Assembly (NCBI GenBank): GCA_964645785.1
Contig: CAZYAV010000002.1
Span: 13,689-77,688, forward strand
Reading direction: 5' to 3'
Length of the DNA: 64,000 bases
Origin: CALWZE01 sp964645785
GTDB taxonomy: Bacteria > Bacillota > Clostridia > Oscillospirales > Ruminococcaceae
Both the position numbers and the translations under genes were made by a program. The notes under the pieces are model-generated. The model saw nothing but the letters and a program-made list of their open reading frames with translations. It had not been told where the DNA came from and did no database searches. Of this stretch, positions 23,105-32,063 are shown piece by piece (position 1 is the stretch's first letter; each line of letters starts with the position of its first letter).

Positions 23105-24478
23105 ATGCAGGATCTGTTTGCAACAATCGCGGCCATCGCGACCCCGGCCGGTGCGGGCGGGATCGGGATTGTCAAGCTGTCCGGCGCGGACGCGTTTGCG
23201 GTTGCCGGCCGGGTTGTCCGGCTGCGCAGCGGGGAGCCGCTCGAGCGGCTGCGCGGCTTCTCCGCCCGGCTGGCAAAGGTGTACGACCGGCAGAACCGGC
23301 TGGTAGACGAGGCGGTCGTCCTCGTCTACCGCGCGCCCAAAAGCTACACGGGCGAGGACACGGTTGAAATCATGTGCCACGGCGGGCAGATTGTGTGCGA
23401 GCGGGTGCTGCGCGAGGTGCTGGCGCAGGGCGCGGTCATGGCCGGGCGGGGCGAATTCACCCGCCGCGCGTTTGTCAACGGCCGCATCTCGCTGACCGAG
23501 GCGGAGGCGGTCAACGACCTGATTCACGCGGCGTCTCAGCAGGGGGAGGCGGCCGCGGCCGCGCTGTCCGACGGCGCGCTGCGGCGGAAAATCGACGCGC
23601 TGAAAGGGGAAATCCTCGACCTGCAGGCGCACATCACGGCCTGGATCGACTTCCCGGAGGAGGACGTCGACGAGGTGGACGCGGGGCAGCTGCAAGCCGC
23701 GCTCGGCGCACTGCGCGGCGCGCTTTCCCGCCTTTGCGACAGCTTTGAGCTGGGCGCCGACCTCATCCGCGGGGTGCCGGCGGCCATTGTGGGCAGCCCG
23801 AACGTCGGCAAAAGCACCCTGCTCAACCTGCTGGCGGGCGCGCCCAAGGCGATTGTGACCCCGATTGCGGGCACAACGCGGGACGTCGTGGAGCAGAGTG
23901 TGCGGCTGGGCGGCACGGCGCTGCTGCTTGCGGACACGGCTGGCCTGCGGGAGAGCGCCGACCCCGTCGAGCAGATGGGCATCGCGCTCGCGCGCAAAAA
24001 GATCGAGCAGGCGAGCCTGGTGTTCGCGGTGTTCGACAGCTCCCGCCCGCTGGAGGAGGCGGACCTTGCGCTGATTGAGCTGCTGCGCGGCCGCCGGGTG
24101 ATTGCGATTGTCAACAAAACCGACCTTGCGCCCCGGCTCGACCCCGCCCCGATTGAGGCGGCGTTCGGCGCGGCGGTTTACCTGAGTGCCAACGACCCGG
24201 CGGCGCACGAGACGCTCGACCGGGCGGTCGCGCAGCGGCTGCGGACGGCGAACCTCGACCCCGACGAGCCGGTGCTCGCCAACGAGCGGCAGCGCGCCTG
24301 CGCCGAGCGCGCGCTGGAGGCGGTGGATGAGGCGCTGCGCGCCGCGCAGACCCTCACCCCGGACGTGGTGTTCGCGCTGCTGAGCGAGGCGCTCGAGGCG
24401 CTGGCCGAGCTGAGCGGCGAAAACGTCAGCGAATCGGTGCTCGACGAGGTGTTTTCCCGCTTCTGCGTGGGAAAGTGA
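23105..24478 (+). CDS. mnmE: tRNA modification GTPase MnmE
   Basis: 457 residues from the ATG at 23105, with AAAGGAGG 9-16 bp upstream; the open frame to the left is not coding-like. With MnmG it makes the 5-carboxymethylaminomethyl group on wobble U34 of some tRNAs. The G domain has GSPNVGKSTLL, DTAGLRE and NKTD, and the C-terminus ends FCVGK, the family C-x-G-K motif. MnmG, its partner, is separated by a flippase gene. Confidence 0.97.
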   Translation: MQDLFATIAAIATPAGAGGIGIVKLSGADAFAVAGRVVRLRSGEPLERLRGFSARLAKVYDRQNRLVDEAVVLVYRAPKSYTGEDTVEIMCHGGQIVCERVLREVLAQGAVMAGRGEFTRRAFVNGRISLTEAEAVNDLIHAASQQGEAAAAALSDGALRRKIDALKGEILDLQAHITAWIDFPEEDVDEVDAGQLQAALGALRGALSRLCDSFELGADLIRGVPAAIVGSPNVGKSTLLNLLAGAPKAIVTPIAGTTRDVVEQSVRLGGTALLLADTAGLRESADPVEQMGIALARKKIEQASLVFAVFDSSRPLEEADLALIELLRGRRVIAIVNKTDLAPRLDPAPIEAAFGAAVYLSANDPAAHETLDRAVAQRLRTANLDPDEPVLANERQRACAERALEAVDEALRAAQTLTPDVVFALLSEALEALAELSGENVSESVLDEVFSRFCVGK

Positions 24479-24685
24479 CCCGCGCCGGCTCCTTCACCCG
24501 GCGCGCGGCCGAACGTGCGGCGGCCGGGCTCGCAGCGGAACCCGGGCAGGGACGTCCGAAAGGCGCCGCGGCTTTGCCGGCATATGAGAAAATGACACGG
24601 CGGTTCAAAAGCCGCGCCGCGCGCCCGGTGCGCAGGCAGGCCGATATCCAAAACGCCGCCCGGCGGGCAGACAGGGGGGAGACCT

Positions 24686-25912
24686 TTGCGAAAAAATGTA
24701 ATCTGGAACACGGCTGGGGTCTTTCTGTCCATGGCGACCTCCTTTGTCTATTCGTGGATTCTGGTGCGCTTCTGCGGGCTGGGGCTCAGCGGGGTCTGGT
24801 CGTACCTGTTCGCGGTCGCCTGCACGCTCGGGACGCTGGCCGCGTTCGGCGGCAGAACCTATCAGGTCACCGACGCGTCGGACGAGATTCGCACCTGCAC
24901 CTACATCCGCGCGCGGCGGCTGACGGTTTGCGCGGCGTTTCTGGTTCTGCTTGTGTTTGCGGCGGTAAAGGGATTTTCGCCCCGCCGCACCGCCGTGCTG
25001 TTGCTGGTCTGCGTGTTCAAGTTCTTTGACGAGATCAGCGACGTGTATTACGGCGTGCTGCAAAAGCACGGCAAGCTGTACCTTGTCGGCCAGTCGCTGT
25101 TTTTCAAATCCCTGCTGAACATGCTGCTGTTCTTTCTGGGCGCGGTGCTGTCAAAGGATCTGCTCTGGCCGGCGGCGCTGCTCTTCCTCAACAACCTGCT
25201 GTTTATCCTGCTGGTGGATAAGCGGCAGGCGCTGCGCTGCGAGCAGATTGTGCTGGTGCCCGACCGGGCCGGCTTTGTGCGGTATTTCCGCTCCCACCTG
25301 CTAATCTGCCTCTGCCTGTTCCTGGCGACCTTTTTGGCAAACTGCCCCAAATATGTCCTGGAACGGTTTATGAGCGAGGACATGCAGGGGATATACAACG
25401 CGCTGTCCTCGCCCGCGACGGCGGTGACCCTGGCCGGCAGCTTTCTCATTAACCCGATTCTTGTGGAGCTGTCCCAGCTGTACAGGCAAAACAGAATCGC
25501 GGAAATGCAGAAAACAAGCGGGAAAATCGCGGGGATTTTGCTGCTGCTCGGGGCGGCCGGGTGTCTGGGCGGGTACTGGCTCGGGGTGCCGCTGCTCAAC
25601 CTGATTTACCACACCGAGCTGAGCGCCTACCGGCCGGAGCTGGTGATCCTCATTGCCGGGTGCACCTTCTTCACCGTCTCGACCGTGCAGTCGACCATCC
25701 TGATTTCGGCAAGGCGGCTGCGGGGGCAGCTGGCCGTAAGCCTGCTGCTGGGCGCACTGTCCCCCGCTGTATACGTGCCGGCGGTGCAGCGGTACGGGAT
25801 CCGGGGCGCCGCGTGCGGCTACTGCCTGGTGATGCTGCTGCGGTTCGCGGGGTATTCCGCCCTGATCGGGGGGATCAAGAGGAAGCCGGACAGCACGCCG
25901 CCCCTTAAGTAA
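24686..25912 (+). CDS. Oligosaccharide flippase-like membrane protein (MOP/Wzx superfamily)
   Basis: 408 residues from a TTG at 24686, with GGGGGGAG about 5 bp upstream. About 11-12 hydrophobic segments span the whole length, with the MOP-type start NVIWNTAGVFLSMATSFVYSWI. The central ERFMSEDMQGIYNALSS loop is also typical of Wzx-like proteins. Such proteins flip lipid-linked sugars for wall polysaccharide. No glycosyltransferase lies nearby, so the substrate is unknown. It interrupts the usual mnmE-mnmG pair. Confidence 0.75.
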   Translation: MRKNVIWNTAGVFLSMATSFVYSWILVRFCGLGLSGVWSYLFAVACTLGTLAAFGGRTYQVTDASDEIRTCTYIRARRLTVCAAFLVLLVFAAVKGFSPRRTAVLLLVCVFKFFDEISDVYYGVLQKHGKLYLVGQSLFFKSLLNMLLFFLGAVLSKDLLWPAALLFLNNLLFILLVDKRQALRCEQIVLVPDRAGFVRYFRSHLLICLCLFLATFLANCPKYVLERFMSEDMQGIYNALSSPATAVTLAGSFLINPILVELSQLYRQNRIAEMQKTSGKIAGILLLLGAAGCLGGYWLGVPLLNLIYHTELSAYRPELVILIAGCTFFTVSTVQSTILISARRLRGQLAVSLLLGALSPAVYVPAVQRYGIRGAACGYCLVMLLRFAGYSALIGGIKRKPDSTPPLK

Positions 25913-26096
25913 AGAAGCCGCACGGGCTTAAACGCGGCGGAACGCGGCCGGGCACACCGGGCTGCGCCGTTTGGGTTATTGACCGCGCGGGAACGGGCAG
26001 GCCGCCACAGACAAAAAGACAGCAGCGGGGCGCCGCCGGCAGAATGCCGCGGACAAGAGGCCGCTGAGGAAATCTGGAACAGGGAGCGAAGGGTCG

Positions 26097-27998
26097 ATGT
26101 ATGCTTTTCAGTCGTATGATGTGATTGTGGTGGGCGCGGGGCACGCCGGGTGCGAGGCCGCGCTGGCCGCCGCGCGGCTCGGCGCCAAAACCGCGGTGTT
26201 CACCCTGTCGCTCGACGCGGTCGGCAACCTGCCCTGCAACCCCTCCATCGGCGGAACGGCCAAGGGGCACCTGGTGTTCGAGCTGGACGCGCTGGGCGGG
26301 GAGATGGGGCGCGCGGCGGATGCCACCACCCTGCAAAGCCGGATGCTGAACACAACCAAGGGGGCGGCGGTGCACTCCCTGCGGGTGCAGAGCGACCGCC
26401 GCGCCTATCACCGCTACATGAAGCGCGCGCTGGAATCCGAGCCGATGCTCGACCTCATCCAGGACGAGGTAGTTGCGCTGATGACCGAGGACGGTGCGGT
26501 CTGCGGGGTGCGCACGGCGCTCGGCGCGGTGCACCGGGCAAAGGCGGTCGTCATCGCGACGGGCACCTATCTCGGCGGCAAAATTTTCGTCGGCGCGGGG
26601 GAGAAGCCCTGCGGGCCGGACGGGGTCGCCGCGGCGGCCGGCCTGACCGATTCGCTGCGGGCGCTGGGGCTGCCGATTCGCCGGTTCAAGACCGGCACGC
26701 CCGCCCGCGTCCACCGGCGCAGCATTGATTTGGACAGGCTGGCCGTCCAGCGCGGGGACGAGGAGATTGTCCCGTTCACTTTCATGGGCGAGTATCCGAT
26801 CCAGAATAAGGTCGTCTGCTATATTGCCCACACCAACCCCCGCACCCACGCGGTCATCCGCGCGAACCTCGACCGCTCGCCGCTCTACGGCGGAAAAATC
26901 GAGGGAATCGGCCCGCGGTACTGCCCGTCCATTGAGGACAAGGTGGTGCGGTTCCCGGACAAGGCGCGGCACCAGCTGTTTATTGAGCCCTGCGGGCTGG
27001 ACACCGACGAGATGTATTTGCAGGGCATGTCCAGCTCGCTGCCGCTGGATGTACAGTACGAGATGTACCGAACAATCGAGGGGCTGGAGCGGGTCGAGAT
27101 CATGCGCCCCGCCTACGCAATCGAATACGACTGCGTCGACCCGCTCGCGCTGGAGCCGACCCTCGCGCTGCGCAGCCTGCCGGGGCTTTACGGCGCGGGG
27201 CAGTTCAACGGCACAAGCGGCTATGAGGAAGCGGCCGCGCAGGGCTTTGTCGCGGGGGTCAACGCGGCGCACCGCGCGCTCGTCCGCCCGCCCTTTGTGC
27301 TGCCCCGGCAGAGCTCCTATATCGGCACCCTGATCGACGACCTCGTCACCAAGGGGACGAACGAGCCGTACCGGATGATGACCAGCCGCAGCGAGTACCG
27401 GCTGCTGCTGCGGCAGGACAACGCCGACCTGCGGCTGTGCGAGACCGGGCGGGCGCTCGGCCTTGTCGGGGATGAAAAATACGCGGTGTTCTGCAAAAAC
27501 CGGGCACTGCTGCAATCCGAGCTTGCGCGGCTGGAAAAGCGGACGGCGCAGCCCTGCGCGGCGCTCAACAGCCTGCTTGCCGGCCGGGGCGGGGAGCCGC
27601 TCAGGGCGCCGGCGGCGCTTGCGGCGCTGCTGCGGCGGCCGGGGGTGCGCTACGCCGACCTTGCCCCGTTCGACCCCGACCGCCCGGCGGGGATGCCCCC
27701 CCGGCTGGTCACCAAGCTGGAAACCGAGCTGAAATACGCCGGATACCTCAAGCGGCAGCAGGCCGCCGTCGAGCGGCAGAAGCGGCTGGAGGATATGGCC
27801 ATCCCCGCCGGGCTCGATTACGGCGAAATCGAGGGGCTGCGCACCGAGGCGCGCAGCAAGCTGGCCGCGCTGCGGCCTCGTTCGCTCGGGCAGGCGGCGC
27901 GAATCAGCGGGGTAAACCCGGCGGATATCCAGATTCTGACCGTCGTGCTGGAGCGGCGCAGGCGGCAGCAGACCCGAAAGGAGACCGGCCATGATTGA
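26097..27998 (+). CDS. mnmG: tRNA uridine-5-carboxymethylaminomethyl modification enzyme MnmG
   Basis: 633 residues, normal length. FAD enzyme that works with MnmE on tRNA wobble uridines. The FAD-binding start VIVVGAGHAGCEAALAAARLG and the catalytic-Cys region LPCNPSIGGTAKGHL are intact, with PRYCPSIEDKVVRF further on. GGGAGCGAAGGG precedes the ATG. The stop overlaps rsmG by 8 bp. Confidence 0.98.
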   Translation: MYAFQSYDVIVVGAGHAGCEAALAAARLGAKTAVFTLSLDAVGNLPCNPSIGGTAKGHLVFELDALGGEMGRAADATTLQSRMLNTTKGAAVHSLRVQSDRRAYHRYMKRALESEPMLDLIQDEVVALMTEDGAVCGVRTALGAVHRAKAVVIATGTYLGGKIFVGAGEKPCGPDGVAAAAGLTDSLRALGLPIRRFKTGTPARVHRRSIDLDRLAVQRGDEEIVPFTFMGEYPIQNKVVCYIAHTNPRTHAVIRANLDRSPLYGGKIEGIGPRYCPSIEDKVVRFPDKARHQLFIEPCGLDTDEMYLQGMSSSLPLDVQYEMYRTIEGLERVEIMRPAYAIEYDCVDPLALEPTLALRSLPGLYGAGQFNGTSGYEEAAAQGFVAGVNAAHRALVRPPFVLPRQSSYIGTLIDDLVTKGTNEPYRMMTSRSEYRLLLRQDNADLRLCETGRALGLVGDEKYAVFCKNRALLQSELARLEKRTAQPCAALNSLLAGRGGEPLRAPAALAALLRRPGVRYADLAPFDPDRPAGMPPRLVTKLETELKYAGYLKRQQAAVERQKRLEDMAIPAGLDYGEIEGLRTEARSKLAALRPRSLGQAARISGVNPADIQILTVVLERRRRQQTRKETGHD

Positions 27999-28698
27999 CC
28001 GCGAACACTTGATTGCCGCCGCGGCGGCATACGGCATCCCGCTCACCCCGGCGCAGGCCGCGCAGCTGGACGGCTACGCCGGGCTGCTTGTGGAAAAAAA
28101 CAAGGTGATGAACCTGACTGCCATCACCGACCCGCAGGGGGTGGAGGTAAAGCACCTGGTGGACAGCCTGCTGTGCGCCGCGCAGCCGGAGGTGGACGGC
28201 CGGGTGGCGGATATCGGCACGGGGGCGGGGTTCCCGGGCGTTGTGCTCAAAATCCTCAAGCCCGCGCTCTCGCTCACCCTCATCGACGCCACCGCGAAAA
28301 AGCTCGATTTTGTCGCGCAGAGCTGTGCCGCGATTGGCCTTGCGGCCGGGACGGTGCACGGCCGGGCGGAGGAGCTTGCCCGCAGCCCGGAATACCGCGA
28401 GCGGTTTGACTGCGTCACGGCGCGCGCGGTTGCGAACCTGCCCGCGCTGTGCGAATACTGCCTGCCGTTTGTGCGGGTGGGCGGCTGGTTTATCGCAATG
28501 AAGGGGCCGGAGGCGGCCGCAGAGCTCGCCGCGGCCGCGCCCGCGCTGCGCGCGCTGGGGGGCGAATGCGCCGCGCTGCGCCGGTTCACCCTGCCCGATT
28601 CAAGCGAGCGGTCGCTCGTCATCCTCAAAAAAATATCGCAAACCCCGACAAAATACCCCCGCAGCGGCAAGAATATTACAAAAAAACCGATCCGGTAG
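27991..28698 (+). CDS. rsmG: 16S rRNA m7G527 methyltransferase RsmG
   Basis: 235 residues. Methylates G527 of 16S rRNA; loss gives low-level streptomycin resistance in other bacteria. The SAM motif is VADIGTGAGFPGVVLKI near residue 70, after MNLTAITDPQGVEVKHLVDS. AAAGGAG lies within the end of mnmG, 6-10 bp before the ATG, so the two are coupled. Confidence 0.96.
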   Translation: MIDREHLIAAAAAYGIPLTPAQAAQLDGYAGLLVEKNKVMNLTAITDPQGVEVKHLVDSLLCAAQPEVDGRVADIGTGAGFPGVVLKILKPALSLTLIDATAKKLDFVAQSCAAIGLAAGTVHGRAEELARSPEYRERFDCVTARAVANLPALCEYCLPFVRVGGWFIAMKGPEAAAELAAAAPALRALGGECAALRRFTLPDSSERSLVILKKISQTPTKYPRSGKNITKKPIR

Positions 28699-28800
28699 CG
28701 CGCGCCCTGTCGAACCGTGCAGAAACCGGTAGATGGAAATAACTGGTAATTTGTGCTTTTCTGTGGTATGCTTGTCCCATCAGGAAAGGCGGGGGACAAC

Positions 28801-29604
28801 ATGCTGTTTAAAAAGAACAAGAGGCTTTGTGCGGCACATGTCCGGGTGGAGGAAATTCTGGACAGGGGGTTGACCTGCCGCCGGTTCCGGGACGAGGAAA
28901 AGCAGGCCGAGCTGCAGGCCAGCATCGCGCAGGCCGGCATCCTCGAGCCGCTGCATCTCTGCCGCGCGCAGGGCGGCTACATCCTGATTTCTGGCGGCCG
29001 CCGGCTGGAGGCCGCGAAGCGGCTGGGGCTGAAAACCGTCCCCGCGGTTATCGAGGAGGGACTGAGTGAGGCGGAGCTGCTCACCCGCGCGTTTGTGGAA
29101 AACAACCGCAAGGAGAGCTTCAGCGTATTTGAGCAGGCGGAGCTGCTGCGGCGGATTATGGCGCTGCGCGGCCTGAACGAGGCGGAGACCGCCCGGCTGC
29201 TCGGGCTGGAGGAGGAGACGGTGCGCGCCCGGCTCAAGCTGCTCCACTTTGAGGCGGAGGCGGCGACCGTCTGCGAGGCGGCGGGGCTGAGCGAAAAGTG
29301 GATCAACCGGGTGGCGGCCATGCCGCCGCGCGAGCGGGATAAGCTGTTTTTCGGGCTGCTCAACGAGGGGGAGGATCTCGTCTCCCGCGCGAGCCGCCTG
29401 CGGGAGCGGCTGCGGCTGGACTGCGACGAGCCGCCCATGCGCACCATCGCCATCAAGGACGTGCGTATCTTTTTCAACACGATCGACCGCGCCGTCGAGG
29501 TCATGCAGCACGCCGGGGTGGAGGCCACCACCGAGCGGCACGATTTTGACGGACTGGTCGAGTATTACATCCGCATCCCCTGCGGGACACCCGCGCGCCG
29601 GTGA
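28801..29604 (+). CDS. ParB/Noc-family DNA-binding protein without a ParA partner
   Basis: 267 residues from the ATG at 28801, preceded by a G-rich ribosome-binding site. The N-terminal ParB domain (about 15-105) has LDRGLTCRRF, ILEPLHLCRAQGGYILISGGRRLEAAKRLGL and FVENNRKESFSVFEQAELL. A helix-turn-helix (LNEAETARLLGLEEETVRARL) follows. Place after rsmG is that of Noc, the nucleoid occlusion factor. The CTP-binding GERR motif reads GGRR. No soj/parA follows: transketolase does, after a terminator. Whether it acts as Noc, Spo0J or both is open. Confidence 0.8.
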   Translation: MLFKKNKRLCAAHVRVEEILDRGLTCRRFRDEEKQAELQASIAQAGILEPLHLCRAQGGYILISGGRRLEAAKRLGLKTVPAVIEEGLSEAELLTRAFVENNRKESFSVFEQAELLRRIMALRGLNEAETARLLGLEEETVRARLKLLHFEAEAATVCEAAGLSEKWINRVAAMPPRERDKLFFGLLNEGEDLVSRASRLRERLRLDCDEPPMRTIAIKDVRIFFNTIDRAVEVMQHAGVEATTERHDFDGLVEYYIRIPCGTPARR

Positions 29605-29646
29605 CGCGGCGGACAAATTCTGCATAGCATCTCTTCCAAATACACA

Positions 29647-29711
29647 GCCAAAAACGCGCGGCGCCCCGGGGAATCCCCCGCCCGCGCGTTTTCGGCTTTT
29701 TGCGGGGCGGG
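29647..29711 (+). terminator. Terminator of the ParB/Noc gene
   Basis: AGCCAAAAACGCGCGG pairs with CCGCGCGTTTTCGGCT (one mismatch) around a GC-rich loop and is followed by TTTTG. Confidence 0.75.
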
Positions 29712-30024
29712 GGCGGTATTCGATGTTCCCCGATCAGCCGGGGAAGCCAAAGAGGGCGCTGACCGGGTCGGGTCGGTGCCGTCCGGATTTGCGCATCGGC
29801 GGGGCAAGGCCGCGGGGCGCTTGCCGCTGCGGGGAGGGTGCTTTGGGGGCTGCGAACTCCGGGAACGGGCGCAGTGGGACAGGGGCAGAGCCACCGCGCC
29901 CGGATGCGGCGCACTGCGCGGGCGCAGGCGGGGGAGGCTCGTCTGCCTAACAAACGAAATCCGCGCTACGGCCCCGCCCCGCCCCCTCACCCCATGCCCC
30001 AGCACACCGGCATCCTTTTTCGTC

Positions 30025-30053
30025 TATACAAACGGCCGCGAAACTGGTATAAT
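30025..30053 (+). promoter_or_regulatory. Promoter of the transketolase pair
   Basis: TATACA (30025-30030), 17-bp spacer ending in TGG, TATAAT (30048-30053). Confidence 0.65.
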
Positions 30054-30149
30054 AAAACCAATTAGCATCCGCGCGGGTGGATCCGGGTTGGGGAGCCGGG
30101 CAGCCGCGCGGCGCGAGCATTGCCTGATTCAGCAAAAACGGAGGATACT

Positions 30150-30962
30150 ATGGACGTCAAACTTTTGAAAGAAAAATGCACCCGCGTTCGCAAAGACGTC
30201 ATCAATCTGGTGACCGACGCCGCGAGCGGGCATCCGGGCGGCAGCCTTTCGGCAACCGAGCTGTTTGTCGCCACCTTTAACACCGCGATGCGGATCGACC
30301 CGAAAAATCCGCACGACCCGAACCGCGACCGGTTTGTGCTCAGCAAGGGTCACTGCGCGCCCGCCTATTACGCGACCCTGTGCGACCTCGGCTTTTTCGG
30401 CCGCGAGGCGTACAAGGGCTTCCGGCAGCTGCACGGTATGCTGCAGGGTCATCCGGACGTGAAGAAGATTCCCGGCGTCGACGCGTCGACCGGCTCGCTC
30501 GGCCAGGGCGTCAGCATCGCGACGGGCATGGCGCTCGGCGCAAAGCACGCGAAGAGCGACGTGCGGGTGTACACCATCCTCGGGGACGGCGAGCTGCAGG
30601 AGGGTCTTGTCTGGGAGGCCGCGATGGCGGCCGCGCACTATAAGCTGGACAACCTGACCGTCATGGTGGACAACAACGGGCTGCAGATCGACGGCAGCAA
30701 CAACGAGGTCATGTCGGTCGGCAGCGTCGCCAAGAAGTTTGAGGCGTTCGGCTTTGACGTGATCGAGCTTGCGGACGGGAACGACATCGAGGCGGTCGTG
30801 GAGGCGCTGGCGCGGCCGGTCAAGCCGGGGATGCCCAAATGCATCGTCGCCCACACGGTCAAGGGCAAGGGCGTATCGTATATGGAAAATCAGGCGGGCT
30901 GGCACGGCAAGGCTCCAAACGAAGAACAGCGCGCGCAGGCGCTCGCGGATCTGGAGGGTTGA
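30150..30962 (+). CDS. Transketolase, N-terminal (TPP-binding) subunit
   Basis: 270 residues from the ATG at 30150 (GGAGG 5-10 bp upstream). Together with the next gene it makes one split transketolase, which moves two-carbon units in the non-oxidative pentose phosphate pathway. The thiamine-diphosphate motif runs from LGDGELQEGLVWEAAM to MVDNNGLQIDG. The start GHPGGSLSATELF is also typical. The two halves are 3 bp apart. Split forms are common in Clostridia and archaea. Confidence 0.95.
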   Translation: MDVKLLKEKCTRVRKDVINLVTDAASGHPGGSLSATELFVATFNTAMRIDPKNPHDPNRDRFVLSKGHCAPAYYATLCDLGFFGREAYKGFRQLHGMLQGHPDVKKIPGVDASTGSLGQGVSIATGMALGAKHAKSDVRVYTILGDGELQEGLVWEAAMAAAHYKLDNLTVMVDNNGLQIDGSNNEVMSVGSVAKKFEAFGFDVIELADGNDIEAVVEALARPVKPGMPKCIVAHTVKGKGVSYMENQAGWHGKAPNEEQRAQALADLEG

Positions 30963-30965
30963 ACA

Positions 30966-31889
30966 ATGGCGGATAAAAAAGCAACGCGCGCGGCTTACGG
31001 CGAGACACTCGTCAAGCTGGCGGAAACCAACGATAAAATCGTCGTCCTCGACGCGGACCTCGCCGAGGCGACCACCACCAACAAATTTAAAAAAGCGTAC
31101 CCCGAACGATTTTTTGACTGCGGCATCGCCGAATGCAACATGGTCGGCATGTCGGCGGGTCTTTCCACCATGGGCTTCATCCCTTTCTGCTCGACCTTCG
31201 CGGTGTTCGGCACCGGCCGCGCGTTCGAGGTTTACCGCAACGCGGTCTGCTATCCCAAATTCAACGTGAAGCTCTGCTGCACCCACGCGGGTATCACGGT
31301 CGGGGAGGACGGCGGCAGCCATCAGGCGATTGAGGATATCGCGCTCATGCGCTCCATCCCGGGCAACACGGTGATTGTCCCGGCAGATTTCAACGAGACG
31401 GTCAAGGCGATCGAGGCGGTCAGCAAAATGCAGGGGCCGTCCTACCTGCGCATGGGTCGCGCGCCCGGCGACCTGCTGGACGACATGCCGTTTGAGATCG
31501 GCAAGGCCAACGTCCTGCGCGAGGGCACCGACGTCGCCGTGTTCGCGTGCGGCTACATGGTTGCGCAGGTGCTGCACGCGGCCGAGACGCTCGAGGCCGA
31601 GGGCAAGAGCGTCGCGGTCATCAACGTGCACACCATCAAGCCGATCGACGAGCAGACGGTGCTGCAATACGCCGGGCGCTGCGGCAACGTCGTCACGGTG
31701 GAGGAGCACAGCGTCATCGGCGGCCTGGGCGACGCGGTTGCCGATGTGCTGATGGGCAAGGTGAACTGCAAGTTCAAAAAAATCGGCGTCAACGACCAGT
31801 TTGGCCAGTCGGGCAAGTACCAGGATCTGCTGGTGGAGTATGGCCTGGACGAAAAGTCGGTGACCGACGCTATCCGCGCCGTGCTCTGA
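30966..31889 (+). CDS. Transketolase, C-terminal (pyrimidine-binding) subunit
   Basis: 307 residues, partner of the gene before it. GGAGGG overlapping the previous stop is its ribosome-binding site. Seen: the active-site-acid region FFDCGIAECNMVGMSAGLS, the FCTHAGITVGEDGGSHQAIED-type loop (here CCTHAGITVGEDGGSHQAIE), and a C-terminal domain of transketolase type with VINVHTIKPID. Confidence 0.95.
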   Translation: MADKKATRAAYGETLVKLAETNDKIVVLDADLAEATTTNKFKKAYPERFFDCGIAECNMVGMSAGLSTMGFIPFCSTFAVFGTGRAFEVYRNAVCYPKFNVKLCCTHAGITVGEDGGSHQAIEDIALMRSIPGNTVIVPADFNETVKAIEAVSKMQGPSYLRMGRAPGDLLDDMPFEIGKANVLREGTDVAVFACGYMVAQVLHAAETLEAEGKSVAVINVHTIKPIDEQTVLQYAGRCGNVVTVEEHSVIGGLGDAVADVLMGKVNCKFKKIGVNDQFGQSGKYQDLLVEYGLDEKSVTDAIRAVL

Positions 31890-31923
31890 TTTCAGCAAAC
31901 AGGGCGCAAGCCCGCATATACAC

Positions 31924-31965
31924 CCCGAAAGCCGGCCGCCGGTTCCTCTGCGGCCGGCTTTCGGG
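31924..31965 (+). terminator. Probable terminator of the transketolase pair
   Basis: A perfect 16-bp stem, CCCGAAAGCCGGCCGC with its complement. It has no T-run directly after, so it may act with Rho or mainly protect the 3' end. Confidence 0.5.
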
Positions 31966-32063
31966 CGGCCTTTGGCGCAACGCGGCGCCGCCCGCCGCAG
32001 GGCGGCGCGCCGGACGACCGCGCGGGGCGAATCTGATCTTTATTTGCAGGAAGGATGGACAGA

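Larger units (their letters stand above)
29605..30149. other. 540-bp spacer between the ParB/Noc gene and transketolase
   Basis: Holds the terminator at 29647-29711 and the transketolase promoter at 30025-30053. The GC-rich middle (29712-30020) shows nothing I can support. Confidence 0.6.

Noticed and set aside
21908..24208. 766-residue open frame antisense to khpB and mnmE
   Set aside because: It spans two well-supported genes on the other strand and has a biased, low-sense composition.
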